Of a stretch of 64,000 nt of DNA, positions 28,242 through 37,448 are shown in pieces; positions within the stretch are counted from its first letter, which is position 1, and each line of letters starts with the position of its first letter. The notes under the pieces were generated by a model, which was not told the origin of the DNA, did not search any database, and worked only from the letters and a program-made list of their open reading frames with translations. The translations under genes were made by a program, and so were the position numbers. The DNA comes from Conexibacter sp. (lineage in GTDB: Bacteria > Actinomycetota > Thermoleophilia > Solirubrobacterales > 70-9): positions 1 to 64,000 of the forward strand of contig JADFCZ010000014.1 of assembly GCA_018263295.1 (NCBI GenBank), in the 5' to 3' direction.

Positions 28242-29891
28242 TCAGGCGCCGAGCAGGACGGGGGCGACCTGCTTCTTGCGGCTCATCACGCCGGGAAGCT
28301 CGAAGAGCCCGTCCTCGCCGGGCTCGCCGAAGGCACGGCTGACGACCGAGTCGTCGCCGGCGGTGACGAGCATCGTCCGCTGCTCGAGGATGTCGGTCAC
28401 CATCAGCGCCGCCAGCGCGTAGTCGTTGCGATCGCGGACCTCGGCGATCGCGCCGGCGAGTTCGGCGCGGCGCTCCAGGACCCTGGTCCCGACGGTCTCG
28501 ATCTGAGCGATCGAGATCAGCTCGCCCGAGGGCAGCGTGTACTCCTTGGCGTCGCGGGAGACGATCTCGCGCGCCGAGACCTCGGACACGTCGGAGGTCG
28601 AGTCGAACATCTCGCGCCCGAGCTGGATCGCGTTGACGTCGATCAGGTCCTCGAGGTAGTCGATGGCGGCCCGGTCGCGATCGGTCGTCGTCGGCGAGTT
28701 CAGCAGGACGGTGTCGCTGAGGATCGCGCAGAGGAGCAGGACCGCCGTCGAGTCCATCGGCTCGATCTCATGACCGATGAAGCGCTCCGTGATCAACGTC
28801 GCGGTCGATCCGACCGGGTCGAAGGTCGCGGTGACCGGGATCCGGGTCTCGATCGAGCCGATGTGGTGGTGGTCGAGGATCTCGACGATCTCGGCCTGCT
28901 CGACGCCGGGGACGCTCTGTGCCGCCTCGGCGTGATCGACGAGGATCACCCGTCGCGGCTTGGGCGAGACCAGGTCGCTGCGGGTCAGCAGGCCGACGGG
29001 CCGGTTGCGCGAGTCGACTGCGACGGCGGCCCGGTAGTGGACGTCCTTGATCTGCTCGGAGATGTCGACGACGAGATCGTCGGGGTCGACGGTCAGGGGC
29101 GAGCGGTCTGCCATGCCCTCGCAGGGAGAAGCGAGCGTGACCATGCGGCAGCTCACGTAGGAGTCGAGCGGGCTGATGATGATCCGGGCGCCGCGCTCGC
29201 GGGCGAGCTCGCGGATGCCGTCGGCCGGCGGCATCCCGTTGCTGGTGATGAGGACGGCGGCGCCGAGCTCGATCGACTGCCGCTGCGCGTCGGCGCGGTT
29301 GCCGACCACCACGATGTCGCCGCCGGAGATCCGGCTGTCGCTGCGGGAGGCGTCGATGGAGTGGACCCAGACCCGGCCGGAGACCGTCCCCTCGTCGCCC
29401 TCGATCAACTCGCCGTCGAGGACGCCGACGATCGCCGAGACCGTGGTCGGCGCGTCGGCGAGGCTGTGCGTCTTGCCGGTCTCGCGGATGTAGCGGTGGG
29501 CGAGTGCGCGCTCGGTCATCACCCCGATCAGCTCGCCGTCGTCGCCGACGATCGGGACGATGTCGAGGTCGCCGGCTGCCATCGTCCGGCCGACCTCGCG
29601 CAGCGCCTGGCGGTGGTCGGCGATCGGGAACGACTCCTGCATGACGTCGCTGACCCGGACGAAGACGTGGACCATCGGATCCGGGTGAGCCGCGCCGCTG
29701 CGCTCGAGGACCCAGGCCGTCTGTGCGTTGACCTTGCCGAGCCGCACCGGCACGTACTCGCTCTCGGGATCGATCTGCTGCTTCAGCTCGGCATAGGCGA
29801 TCGCCGACGCGATCGAGTCGGTGTCGGGGTTGCGGTGGCCGGTGACGTAGATCCGCCGCCGGCGCGGGTCGACTGCTTCCTCGGCGCTCAC
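28242..29891 (-). CDS. ppaC: Manganese-dependent inorganic pyrophosphatase (DHH) with CBS and DRTGG-like regulatory insert
   Basis: IYVTGHRNPDTDSIASAIAYAELK; paired CBS-like segments; ILVDHAEAAQSVPG; EILDHHHIGSIET; DHHA2 C-terminus. Confidence 0.9.
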   Translation of the reverse strand: MSAEEAVDPRRRRIYVTGHRNPDTDSIASAIAYAELKQQIDPESEYVPVRLGKVNAQTAWVLERSGAAHPDPMVHVFVRVSDVMQESFPIADHRQALREVGRTMAAGDLDIVPIVGDDGELIGVMTERALAHRYIRETGKTHSLADAPTTVSAIVGVLDGELIEGDEGTVSGRVWVHSIDASRSDSRISGGDIVVVGNRADAQRQSIELGAAVLITSNGMPPADGIRELARERGARIIISPLDSYVSCRMVTLASPCEGMADRSPLTVDPDDLVVDISEQIKDVHYRAAVAVDSRNRPVGLLTRSDLVSPKPRRVILVDHAEAAQSVPGVEQAEIVEILDHHHIGSIETRIPVTATFDPVGSTATLITERFIGHEIEPMDSTAVLLLCAILSDTVLLNSPTTTDRDRAAIDYLEDLIDVNAIQLGREMFDSTSDVSEVSAREIVSRDAKEYTLPSGELISIAQIETVGTRVLERRAELAGAIAEVRDRNDYALAALMVTDILEQRTMLVTAGDDSVVSRAFGEPGEDGLFELPGVMSRKKQVAPVLLGA

Positions 29892-29918
29892 GACCGCAGA
29901 TGATCGAGCATCTCGGCC

Positions 29919-30353
29919 TCAGGCGGGATCCGGCGCGGCGCCGGCTTCGAGGTAGGGCTCGAACGCCGCCCTGACGGCAGGGGGGATCGGGGTCGGGCGC
30001 GCGTCCTCGCGGCCGACGAACACGTGGCGAAGCTCGCCCTCGGCGACGACGACCTCGTCGCGGAGGACCGCGATCGCAGTGACCATCGAGGTCGTGCCGA
30101 TCCGCCGCACCGTCGCCCGCAGATCGAAGACGTCGTCGAAGCGCAGCGAGTCCCGGTAGCGGATCCCGGCCTCGGCGACGACCAGGTCGACGCCCGCCTC
30201 GGCGGTCGCCTGCTCGTAGGGCCCGAGGGCCTCGCGCCAGATCTCGGTCATCGCGACGTCGAAGTACTCGAGGTAGCGGGAGTTGAAGACGATGCCCTGC
30301 GGGTCGCACTCGGCGAAGCGGACTCGCATCGGGTGGATCAGGGCGCGGCTCAT
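29919..30353 (-). CDS. YbgC/4HBT-type acyl-CoA thioesterase
   Basis: MRVRFAECDPQGIVFNSRYLEYFDVAMTEIWREALGPY hot-dog fold signature; ATGA overlap with the upstream ATPase gene. Confidence 0.9.
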   Translation of the reverse strand: MSRALIHPMRVRFAECDPQGIVFNSRYLEYFDVAMTEIWREALGPYEQATAEAGVDLVVAEAGIRYRDSLRFDDVFDLRATVRRIGTTSMVTAIAVLRDEVVVAEGELRHVFVGREDARPTPIPPAVRAAFEPYLEAGAAPDPA

Positions 30354-31471
30354 GTGCCCATCCTGCCGCCTGCGACCCACTCGCCGAGGAGCGGGTCGAC
30401 GACCCGGTATCCGGTCGTCGTCGCCGGGTCGGCGTAGATCTCGCCGGTGTCGACGAGGACGTCGACGGCCGCCTTCGCCGAGCCGCCGCGCGAGCCGCCG
30501 TGGCGGCGTCCCGCCGCGTAGATGCCCTCGCGGTTCTCGGCGACCGCCGTCAGGACCCGCCGCTGGCCGGCGCTGAGGCCGGTCCAGATCGCTCGCAGCT
30601 CGTCCTGGACCTCGACCATGGCCCGCCGGGCGGCGTCGAGCCACTCCTGCTCCGACGCCCGGCCGCCCGGGGGAGTCCGCTCCCAGAGGAGGTGGGCGAG
30701 CAGCATCGTCCGCTGCGGGTGGCCCTGGGCGAGGTCGAGGAGGGGGCCGATCGCCTCGCCGGCGTCGCGGTTCGTGTCGCGGAACCGTCGGTCCACGTAC
30801 TCGGCGACGTCGGCCGGGTCGAGCGGGGAGAGGTCGAGCGCCCGCGCCTGCCCGTAGAGCGCCCGGCGCTTGTCGGCGAAGAGGCTCCGCATCATCCCGA
30901 GCTGAGAGCCGGCGAAGACGTAGCTCGCGGCATCCCCGTGATGCTGGATCTCGCTGCGGATCACGGCGTCGGCGCGGTCGGAGGCGGTCAGCACGTCCTG
31001 GAACTCGTCGAACACCACGAGGGTCCGCGTCCCGGTCCGCTCGAACATCCGCTTCGGGATCGAGAGGCGCTCGAGCAGGGGCGGCTCGGCAGCGGGATCG
31101 AGCGCGAGGTCGAGCTCGGCGCCGACGCCCTCGTCGGCCCCGATCCGCAGGCTCGGCCGGAGGCGGCGGCGGAAGCCGGCGAACCAGGCCGCGACCGGCC
31201 CCTGGAGCTGGTCGGCGTAGGCGCGTTCGACCCGGGCGCTGACGTCGGCGAGGGTGAGGACCCCGAAGAAGTCGACGTAGACGGCGTTCCAGCCCTCCTT
31301 CGCGACCGCGTCGCCGAGCCGGTTCAGCAGCGACGTCTTGCCGTACCGGCGAGGCGCCACGAGGCGGCTGTTGTTGCCGCTGACGGCGGTCTCGACGAGG
31401 ACCTTCGTCTCCTCGTCGCGGTCGATCAGCTCCGCCGGCGGAACCGGCTCGCTGTAGCGGAATGGATTCAT
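30350..31471 (-). CDS. AAA/STAND ATPase (archaeal ATPase-like) with C-terminal winged-helix-like region
   Basis: PRRYGKTSLLNRL (Walker A), TLVVFDEFQDVL (Walker B), C-terminal LSAGQRRVLTAVAENREGIY...GSAKAAVDVLVDTGEIYADP. Confidence 0.85.
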   Translation of the reverse strand: MNPFRYSEPVPPAELIDRDEETKVLVETAVSGNNSRLVAPRRYGKTSLLNRLGDAVAKEGWNAVYVDFFGVLTLADVSARVERAYADQLQGPVAAWFAGFRRRLRPSLRIGADEGVGAELDLALDPAAEPPLLERLSIPKRMFERTGTRTLVVFDEFQDVLTASDRADAVIRSEIQHHGDAASYVFAGSQLGMMRSLFADKRRALYGQARALDLSPLDPADVAEYVDRRFRDTNRDAGEAIGPLLDLAQGHPQRTMLLAHLLWERTPPGGRASEQEWLDAARRAMVEVQDELRAIWTGLSAGQRRVLTAVAENREGIYAAGRRHGGSRGGSAKAAVDVLVDTGEIYADPATTTGYRVVDPLLGEWVAGGRMGT

Positions 31472-31541
31472 CGCTCCAGAGGATAGAGCAGGATCGCTCT
31501 AAGTTCTAGAGCATTCCTGCTCTCATTCATAGAGCAGGAAT
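31472..31541. repeat. 23-bp-period array of alternating GCTCtA / TAGAGC half-sites upstream of the ATPase start codon
   Basis: GCTC(C/T)(A/C) at 31473, 31496, 31519 and TAGAGC at 31484, 31507, 31530, both series exactly 23 bp apart and alternating every 11/12 bp. Confidence 0.85.
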
Positions 31542-31564
31542 CCAAACCGGGCCCGGCCCGCGGC

Positions 31565-32614
31565 CTAGAGCCCGTAGGCCTCCTTCAGCTCCGGATCCTT
31601 CTCGGCGAGCATCTCCGCGAGGTCGACCATGACCTTGCACTGCTTCCAGGTCGCGTCGTCCTGCATCTTGCCGTCGATCATGTGGACGCCCTTGCCGTCG
31701 GGGATCGCCTCGATCACCTTCTTGGCGAACTTGACCTCGTCCGGGTCGGGGCTGAACACCTTCTTGGCGATCCCGATCTGGACCGGGTGGAGCGTCCAGG
31801 TGCCGACGCAGCCGAGCAGGAAGGCGGAGCGGAACTGCGCCTCGCAGCCGGCGACGTCCTTGATGTCGCCGTAGGGGCCGTAGAACGGCAGGATCCCGGC
31901 GGAAGTGCAGGCGTCGACCATGCGGGCGATCGAGTAGTGCCACGGGTCCTGCTGGGCGGTCGCCCGCGGCGCCTCGGGGTCCTCGGGGTCGGGATCGTTG
32001 ATGACGAGGTAGCCGGGGTGGCCGCCGCCGACCCGCGTCGTCTTCATCCGCCGCGAGGCGGCGAGGTCGGCGGGGCCGAAGCTCATCCCCTGCATGCGTG
32101 GGCTCGCGGTGGCGATCTCCTCGAGGTTGACGACGCCCTGGGCCGTCTCGAGGATCGCGTGGACGAGGATCGGCCGCTTGACGCCGGCCTTGGCCTCGAG
32201 CTGAGCGAGCAGCCGGTCGACGTAGTGGATGTCCCAGGCGCCCTCGACCTTCGGGACCATGATCACGTCGAGCTTGTCGCCGATCTCGGTGACCAGCGTC
32301 GTCAGATCGTCGAGCACCCAGGGGCTCTCGAGCGAGTTGACGCGGGTCCAGAGCTGGGTCTCGCCGAAGTCGACGTCGTTCGCGACCTTGACGAGGCCGT
32401 CGCGGGCGGCGACCTTCTTGTCGACCGGGACGGCGTCCTCGAGGTTGCCGAGCAGGATGTCCGCCTGCTTGGCCATGTCGGGGACCTTGGCCGCCATCTT
32501 CTCGTTCGAGGCGTCGAAGAAGTGGATCATCCGCGAGGGCCGGAAGGGGACCTCGAGCACCGGATCGGGAGCGCCGATGGCGAGGGGCTCGAAGAACTGG
32601 CGTGGGTTTCTCAT
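31565..32614 (-). CDS. HpcH/HpaI aldolase/CitE-like CoA ester lyase, malyl-CoA/beta-methylmalyl-CoA lyase type
   Basis: [40 protein letters not shown]..., [42 protein letters not shown]. Confidence 0.88.
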   Translation of the reverse strand: MRNPRQFFEPLAIGAPDPVLEVPFRPSRMIHFFDASNEKMAAKVPDMAKQADILLGNLEDAVPVDKKVAARDGLVKVANDVDFGETQLWTRVNSLESPWVLDDLTTLVTEIGDKLDVIMVPKVEGAWDIHYVDRLLAQLEAKAGVKRPILVHAILETAQGVVNLEEIATASPRMQGMSFGPADLAASRRMKTTRVGGGHPGYLVINDPDPEDPEAPRATAQQDPWHYSIARMVDACTSAGILPFYGPYGDIKDVAGCEAQFRSAFLLGCVGTWTLHPVQIGIAKKVFSPDPDEVKFAKKVIEAIPDGKGVHMIDGKMQDDATWKQCKVMVDLAEMLAEKDPELKEAYGL

Positions 32615-32744
32615 TCTGCTCCTGGAAGTCTCTGGACGTGGGGGCGCGGACGCTACCGGAGCCCCGAGCCGCGGTTACGTCCCCCTCGCACGTAGACTGC
32701 AGCCCGCAATCGGCCCGATCGGAGGGCCCCGACCAGGGAGTTAC

Positions 32745-33281
32745 ATGCGACTTCTCAGAATTCCGCTCATCATCCTCGCCCTCGTCGGGCTGATCGCGCT
32801 CGCCGGTTGCGGCAGCGACGACAGCACCGACAGCAGCGACAGCAGCAGCTCCGAGGCCCTCAGCAACGAGGAGTACGCGCAGCAGGCACAGGCGATCCTG
32901 CTCGAATTCGGCACCAACTTCCAGCAGCTCGGCACCGAGATCTCCAACTCCAAGGACGAGGCGCAGTTCGCCGATCTCGTCAACGAGGCGGAAGACGAGA
33001 TCCAGGGCGCGATCGACGAGTTCAGCGCGCTCCAGCCGCCCCCGGACGCCCAGGAGGGCCACGATCAGACCCTCTCTGCGCTCGAGAACTTCTCCTCGAA
33101 GCTGACCGATGTCAGCGACGCGGCGGAGTCGGGCGACAAGCAGGCACTCCAGGAGGCCGCGACGGCGCTCCAGCAGGCCGGCCTGGACTTCCAGACCGAG
33201 CTGACGCAGGCGGCGCAGAGCCTGTCGGACGCGGGGATCGAGCTCGGCGGCAGCTCGACCGACGCGACCACCGGCGGCTGA
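32745..33281 (+). CDS. Secreted lipoprotein of unknown function
   Basis: MRLLRIPLIILALVGLIALAGCGSDD lipobox; acidic Ser/Asp linker; helical C-terminal region. Confidence 0.8.
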   Translation: MRLLRIPLIILALVGLIALAGCGSDDSTDSSDSSSSEALSNEEYAQQAQAILLEFGTNFQQLGTEISNSKDEAQFADLVNEAEDEIQGAIDEFSALQPPPDAQEGHDQTLSALENFSSKLTDVSDAAESGDKQALQEAATALQQAGLDFQTELTQAAQSLSDAGIELGGSSTDATTGG

Positions 33282-33308
33282 GCCGTCCGATAACCACCTG
33301 AAGGCCGA

Positions 33309-33340
33309 GAGGCTCCCCCGGAACGGTCCGGGGGAGCCTC
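33309..33340 (+). terminator. Intrinsic-type terminator
   Basis: GAGGCTCCCCCGGA-ACGG-TCCGGGGGAGCCTC (perfect 14-bp stem) followed by TTCGCTTT. Confidence 0.9.
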
Positions 33341-33471
33341 TTCGCTTTCCGCGTCCGAACCCGGGCGCCGGTATCCTTCGCCCGTCGCAGGCCGCCGCGA
33401 GAACGCGCAAGCCCGCGGGGCCGCGACCAGTCCCGAAACCGCCCCAGATCCCCGCAGGAGCCGTCCAGAAC

Positions 33472-34689
33472 ATGGCCGTAGACGCCCCGACCTTCGAAGA
33501 GAAGACCGACATCCAGAAGGAGATCACCGAGATGGTGCGCTCCTTCGTCGACAACGAGATCATCCCGGTCGCCGAGGAGTACGACCACGAGGACAAGTTC
33601 CCGGAGCCGATCGTCGAGCAGATGAAGGAGCTCGGCCTTTTCGGGGTCACGATCCCCGAGGAGTACGGCGGGATGGGCCTCGACCTGACGACCTACACGA
33701 TGATCGTCGAGGAGCTCTCGCGCGGCTGGATCTCGATCTCGGGCGTCGTCAACACCCACTTCATCGGCTCCTACCTGCTGATGAAGTTCGGCACCGACGA
33801 GCAGAAGGACTACTTCCTGCCGAAGATGGCCACCGGCGAGATCCGCGCCGCGTTCTCGCTGTCCGAGCCGGAGGTCGGCTCCGACGTCCAGGGCATCAAG
33901 GCGACCGCCAAGAAGGACGAGGCGACCGGCGAGTGGGTCCTAGACGGCCAGAAGATGTGGGTCACCAACGGCCTCCGCTCCGGCGTCGTCTTCACCCTGA
34001 TGAAGAACGACACCAAGGCCGATCCGCCGCACACCGGCATGACCTGCTTCATCACCGAGAAGGTCCCCGGCGAGCACGTGAACAGCGGCGATTACGCCGG
34101 GCTCGAGGTGCCGCCGCAGATCAAGAAGATGGGCTACAAGGGCGTCGAGTCGACCGAGCTCGTCTACAACGGATACCGCTGCTCCCCCGATCGCATCCTC
34201 GGCGGCGAGGAGGAGGGCCTCGGCAAGGGCTTCTCGCAGATGATGGACGCGCTCGAGGTCGGCCGCGTCAACGTCGCCGCCCGTGGCGTCGGCATCGCCC
34301 AGCGCGCCCTCGAGCTCGCACTCCGCTACAGCCAGGAGCGGAAGACGTTCGGCAAGCCGATCGCTCAGCACCAGGCGATCCTGTTCAAGCTCGCCGACAT
34401 GGCGACGAAGATCGAGGCGGCCCGCCTCGTGACGCTGAAGGCGGCCCGGATGAAGGACGCCGGCCAGCGCTCCGACCTCGAGGCGGGAATGGCGAAGCTG
34501 ATCGCCTCCGAGACCGGTAAGGAGTGCGTCGAGCAGTCCTTCCGGATCCACGGCGGCTACGGCTACTCGAAGGAGTACGAGATCGAGCGCCTCTACCGCG
34601 ACGCCCCGCTGCTGCTGATCGGCGAGGGCACCTCGGAGATCCAGCGGATGGTCATCGGCAAGAAGCTGCTGCAGCGCAACAAGATCTGA
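33472..34689 (+). CDS. Acyl-CoA dehydrogenase (candidate methylsuccinyl-CoA dehydrogenase)
   Basis: AAFSLSEPEVGSDVQGIKATAKKD..; RKTFGKPIAQHQAILFKLADMATKIEAARLVTLKAARMKDAGQ; FRIHGGYGYSKEYEIERLYRDAPLLLIGEGTSEIQRMVIGKKL. Confidence 0.92.
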   Translation: MAVDAPTFEEKTDIQKEITEMVRSFVDNEIIPVAEEYDHEDKFPEPIVEQMKELGLFGVTIPEEYGGMGLDLTTYTMIVEELSRGWISISGVVNTHFIGSYLLMKFGTDEQKDYFLPKMATGEIRAAFSLSEPEVGSDVQGIKATAKKDEATGEWVLDGQKMWVTNGLRSGVVFTLMKNDTKADPPHTGMTCFITEKVPGEHVNSGDYAGLEVPPQIKKMGYKGVESTELVYNGYRCSPDRILGGEEEGLGKGFSQMMDALEVGRVNVAARGVGIAQRALELALRYSQERKTFGKPIAQHQAILFKLADMATKIEAARLVTLKAARMKDAGQRSDLEAGMAKLIASETGKECVEQSFRIHGGYGYSKEYEIERLYRDAPLLLIGEGTSEIQRMVIGKKLLQRNKI

Positions 34690-34697
34690 GCGCCGGG

Positions 34698-35060
34698 ATG
34701 TCGTCGATAACCCAGGACCTGATCGTCATCGCCTACAAGCGGCTGCTCGAGCAGCTGCCGGCGCTGACGAAGCTGAAGCTCGTCGCCCGCCTCGAGCTCC
34801 GGGGCCGCGGCGACGTTCAGGTCTTCCGGGTGAGTGCCCCGGGCCCGGAGATCACCAAGGAGGAGCCCGAGGACGCGCGGATCGAGATCTCGATGCCGCG
34901 CGCCGACTTCAACGACCTCGCCGATGCCGATCTCGCTCACTGGCGCACCGCCTACGAGCACGGCGTCGTCAAGGTCGGTGGCGACCCGGCGGTGATTCGC
35001 CTGCTCGGCGGCGTGATCGCCAAGCACGAGGCTCGCGGCAAGCTCAAGCGCGTTCGCTGA
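34698..35060 (+). CDS. Small SCP2-like protein of unknown function
   Basis: 121-codon ORF between the acyl-CoA dehydrogenase and MaoC genes; DLAHWRTAYEHGVVKVGGDPAVIRLLGGVIAKHE. Confidence 0.6.
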   Translation: MSSITQDLIVIAYKRLLEQLPALTKLKLVARLELRGRGDVQVFRVSAPGPEITKEEPEDARIEISMPRADFNDLADADLAHWRTAYEHGVVKVGGDPAVIRLLGGVIAKHEARGKLKRVR

Positions 35061-35115
35061 GCCGGCCGGCGCCCGAACCCTTCCCAGTCCCCCGAACGAG
35101 AGCGAACGAGGAGCA

Positions 35116-35637
35116 ATGAGCGACAACGAGACCCATGAGCTGATCACCGACCAGGCCGGTCGCGAGGCGTCCGGAGCGCACGCCTACGGGCGCTACCTGG
35201 AGGAGTTCGAGGTAGGTGCCGTCTACAAGCACTGGCCCGCGAAGACGGTCACCGAATCGGATGACCACCTCTTCTGCCTGATCACGATGAACCACCACCC
35301 GCTGCATCTCAACGACGTCTACGCAGGCGAGTCGCAGCAGGGCAAGAACGTGGTCGTCGGCCCGCTGGTCTACTCGCTGGCCCTCGGCATGTCGGTCAGC
35401 GACGTCTCCGGCAAGGCGATCGCCAACCTCGCGACCGAGGAGCTGAGCCACCCGAACCCGGTCTTCCACGGCGACACGCTGTACTGCGAGTCCGAGGTCC
35501 TCGAGGTGCGGCCGTCGAAGTCGAAGCTCGACCGCGGCATCGTCAAGGTCCACACCCGCGTCTACAAGCAGGACAACACGCTCGTCGCCGAGTTCAAGCG
35601 GACGGTCCTGATCCCCCGCAAGAACCCGGGGGAGTAG
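35116..35637 (+). CDS. MaoC-like hydratase (candidate mesaconyl-CoA hydratase)
   Basis: GRYLEEFEVGAVYKHWPAKTVTESDDHLFCLITMNHHPLHLNDVYA. Confidence 0.85.
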   Translation: MSDNETHELITDQAGREASGAHAYGRYLEEFEVGAVYKHWPAKTVTESDDHLFCLITMNHHPLHLNDVYAGESQQGKNVVVGPLVYSLALGMSVSDVSGKAIANLATEELSHPNPVFHGDTLYCESEVLEVRPSKSKLDRGIVKVHTRVYKQDNTLVAEFKRTVLIPRKNPGE

Positions 35638-35653
35638 CGGCCGGGGCAGCTCG

Positions 35654-36310
35654 TTGGCCGATCCCTACGCGACCCGGAGCCCCGACCTCAACGGCCGTCC
35701 CGAGGGACCGCCGCCGTGGGAGCCGGAGGTCTCCGGGCGCGGGGGGGCGCTGGTCGGGCTCGACGGCGGCTTCGACTCCGAGGCCGACTTCGTCGTCGTC
35801 CCCTGCCGCGGCATCGGGACGCTGGCGCCGGTCGCCCTGGTCGAGCCCGCGACCGCGGTGCTGCTCTGGCTCGAGCACTGCGCGAGCCCGTGCGACGCGG
35901 CGACCGCCAACGCGCTGCTGGCGGCGCTGACGGCGGTCGACCGGCCGATCCTCGCGATCAAGCAGGGCGCCGTCGCCGGACCCGCCGACCGGCCCGGCTG
36001 CGCCGAGGTGAGGCCGGCGCTCGTCGGAGCCGTCCTCGGAGCGCTTCCAGACGTCCGCTGGGAGCGAGACCCCGATTTCGGCTACCGGGTCGCGGCCGCG
36101 GTCCCGGGCCTCGCCGATCCGGAGGCGCGGGCGCTGATGCCGCGACTGCTCTACGCCGACAACGACCGCGTCTACGAGCACGCCGGCCTGGTCGCCGACA
36201 AGAAGCGCGAGCGTCACGCCGTCGCGACGGCCGTCCCCGGCCTCGACCCCCGGGTCCTCGCCGCGGCCGGCTGGCCGCCGGTCGCGACGGGCGGCGAGTG
36301 GCGGGAGTGA
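35654..36310 (+). CDS. Conserved hypothetical protein
   Basis: 218-aa ORF in operon-like position after MaoC; TTG start. Confidence 0.55.
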   Translation: MADPYATRSPDLNGRPEGPPPWEPEVSGRGGALVGLDGGFDSEADFVVVPCRGIGTLAPVALVEPATAVLLWLEHCASPCDAATANALLAALTAVDRPILAIKQGAVAGPADRPGCAEVRPALVGAVLGALPDVRWERDPDFGYRVAAAVPGLADPEARALMPRLLYADNDRVYEHAGLVADKKRERHAVATAVPGLDPRVLAAAGWPPVATGGEWRE

Positions 36311-36386
36311 GCCGGGCGGGCGCGGACGCCCGCCGCTTGCGAAGCTGTCGGGAACGTCAAACGAGCTGACCCGAAGGAAGGCAGGA

Positions 36387-37442
36387 ATGAGCGAGACCCC
36401 CGAGACCCTCGATGCGCTGATCCGCGTCCCGGCCCCGTCCGGCTACGAGACCCCCGCCGCCGAGGTCTGGCGCGAGGCGGCCTCGTTCGGCGACGTCGCC
36501 GCCGACGTGCTCGGCTCCTCGACCGTCTCCGTGGGCGTCGCCGACGATCGCCCGACGGTCGCCATCGTCGGTCACATCGACGAGATCGGCCTGTTCGTCA
36601 GCCACGTCGACGACGACGGCTTCCTCTGGTTCGGGCCGATCGGCGGCTGGGACCCGCAGAACCTCGTCGGCCAGCGGGTGATCGTCCGGGGCCGCGACGG
36701 CGAGGTCCCGGGCGTGATCGGCAAGAAGCCGATCCACCTGCTCGAGCCCGACGACCGCAAGAAGCCGACCGAGATCAAGGCGATGCACATCGACATCGGC
36801 GCCAAGGACAAGGACGACGCGCTGAAGTACGTGAGCGTCGGCGATCCGGCCGTGCTCGCCGCCGAGCCGCTGAGCCTGCCGAACGGACGGCTCGCGTCGC
36901 GCTCGATGGACAACCGCCTCGGCTCCTACGTCGCGCTCGAGGTCGCCCGCCGGATCAGCGAGGGCGACGACGTCGCCGTCGGGGTCGTCGGCTGCGCCGT
37001 CTCCCAGGAGGAGATCGGGCTGTTCGGCTCGGCCACGACCGGGTTCTCGCTCGACCCTGACGTCGCGATCGCCGTCGACGTCACCCATGCGACCGACGCG
37101 CCCGGCATCTCGAAGCAGGAGAACGGGGACCACGCACTCGGCTCCGGGCCGGTCATCGGCCGCGGCTCGACCCTCAACCACATCGTCGCCGACCTCCTGC
37201 GCGACGCCGCTGAGGCGGAGGGGATCGACTACACGCTCGAAGCATCGGGCCGCTACACGGGCACCGACGCCGACTCCCTGCAGGTCGCACGCGGCGGCAT
37301 CGCGACCGGCCTGGTGTCGATCCCGCTCCGCTACATGCACTCGTCGGTCGAGATGGTCGCGCTCGCCGACGTCGAGGCCGCGATCGAACTCATCGTTGCG
37401 TTCGTTCGTCGGCTCGAGCCCGAGACCTCGTTCCTCCGCTGA
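36387..37442 (+). CDS. M42 family metallopeptidase
   Basis: VAIVGHIDEIGLFVSHVDDDGFLWFGPIGGWDPQNLVGQRV, SRSMDNRLGSYVALE, CAVSQEEIGLFGSATT, GTDADSLQVARGGIATGLVSIPLRYMHSSVE. Confidence 0.93.
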   Translation: MSETPETLDALIRVPAPSGYETPAAEVWREAASFGDVAADVLGSSTVSVGVADDRPTVAIVGHIDEIGLFVSHVDDDGFLWFGPIGGWDPQNLVGQRVIVRGRDGEVPGVIGKKPIHLLEPDDRKKPTEIKAMHIDIGAKDKDDALKYVSVGDPAVLAAEPLSLPNGRLASRSMDNRLGSYVALEVARRISEGDDVAVGVVGCAVSQEEIGLFGSATTGFSLDPDVAIAVDVTHATDAPGISKQENGDHALGSGPVIGRGSTLNHIVADLLRDAAEAEGIDYTLEASGRYTGTDADSLQVARGGIATGLVSIPLRYMHSSVEMVALADVEAAIELIVAFVRRLEPETSFLR

Positions 37443-37448
37443 CCGCGA

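Noticed and set aside
31472-31541. CRISPR array interpretation of the 23-bp repeats
   Set aside because: Repeats are contiguous with no unique spacers and no cas genes; operator-like arrangement fits better.
31513-31541. Rho-independent terminator interpretation of ATTCCTGCTCT-N7-AGAGCAGGAAT
   Set aside because: No T-tract on the relevant strand; the dyad is part of the wider 23-bp periodic array.
31527-33650. 707-aa minus-strand ORF
   Set aside because: Shadow of the CitE-like gene on the same strand and antisense to the lipoprotein and acyl-CoA dehydrogenase genes.
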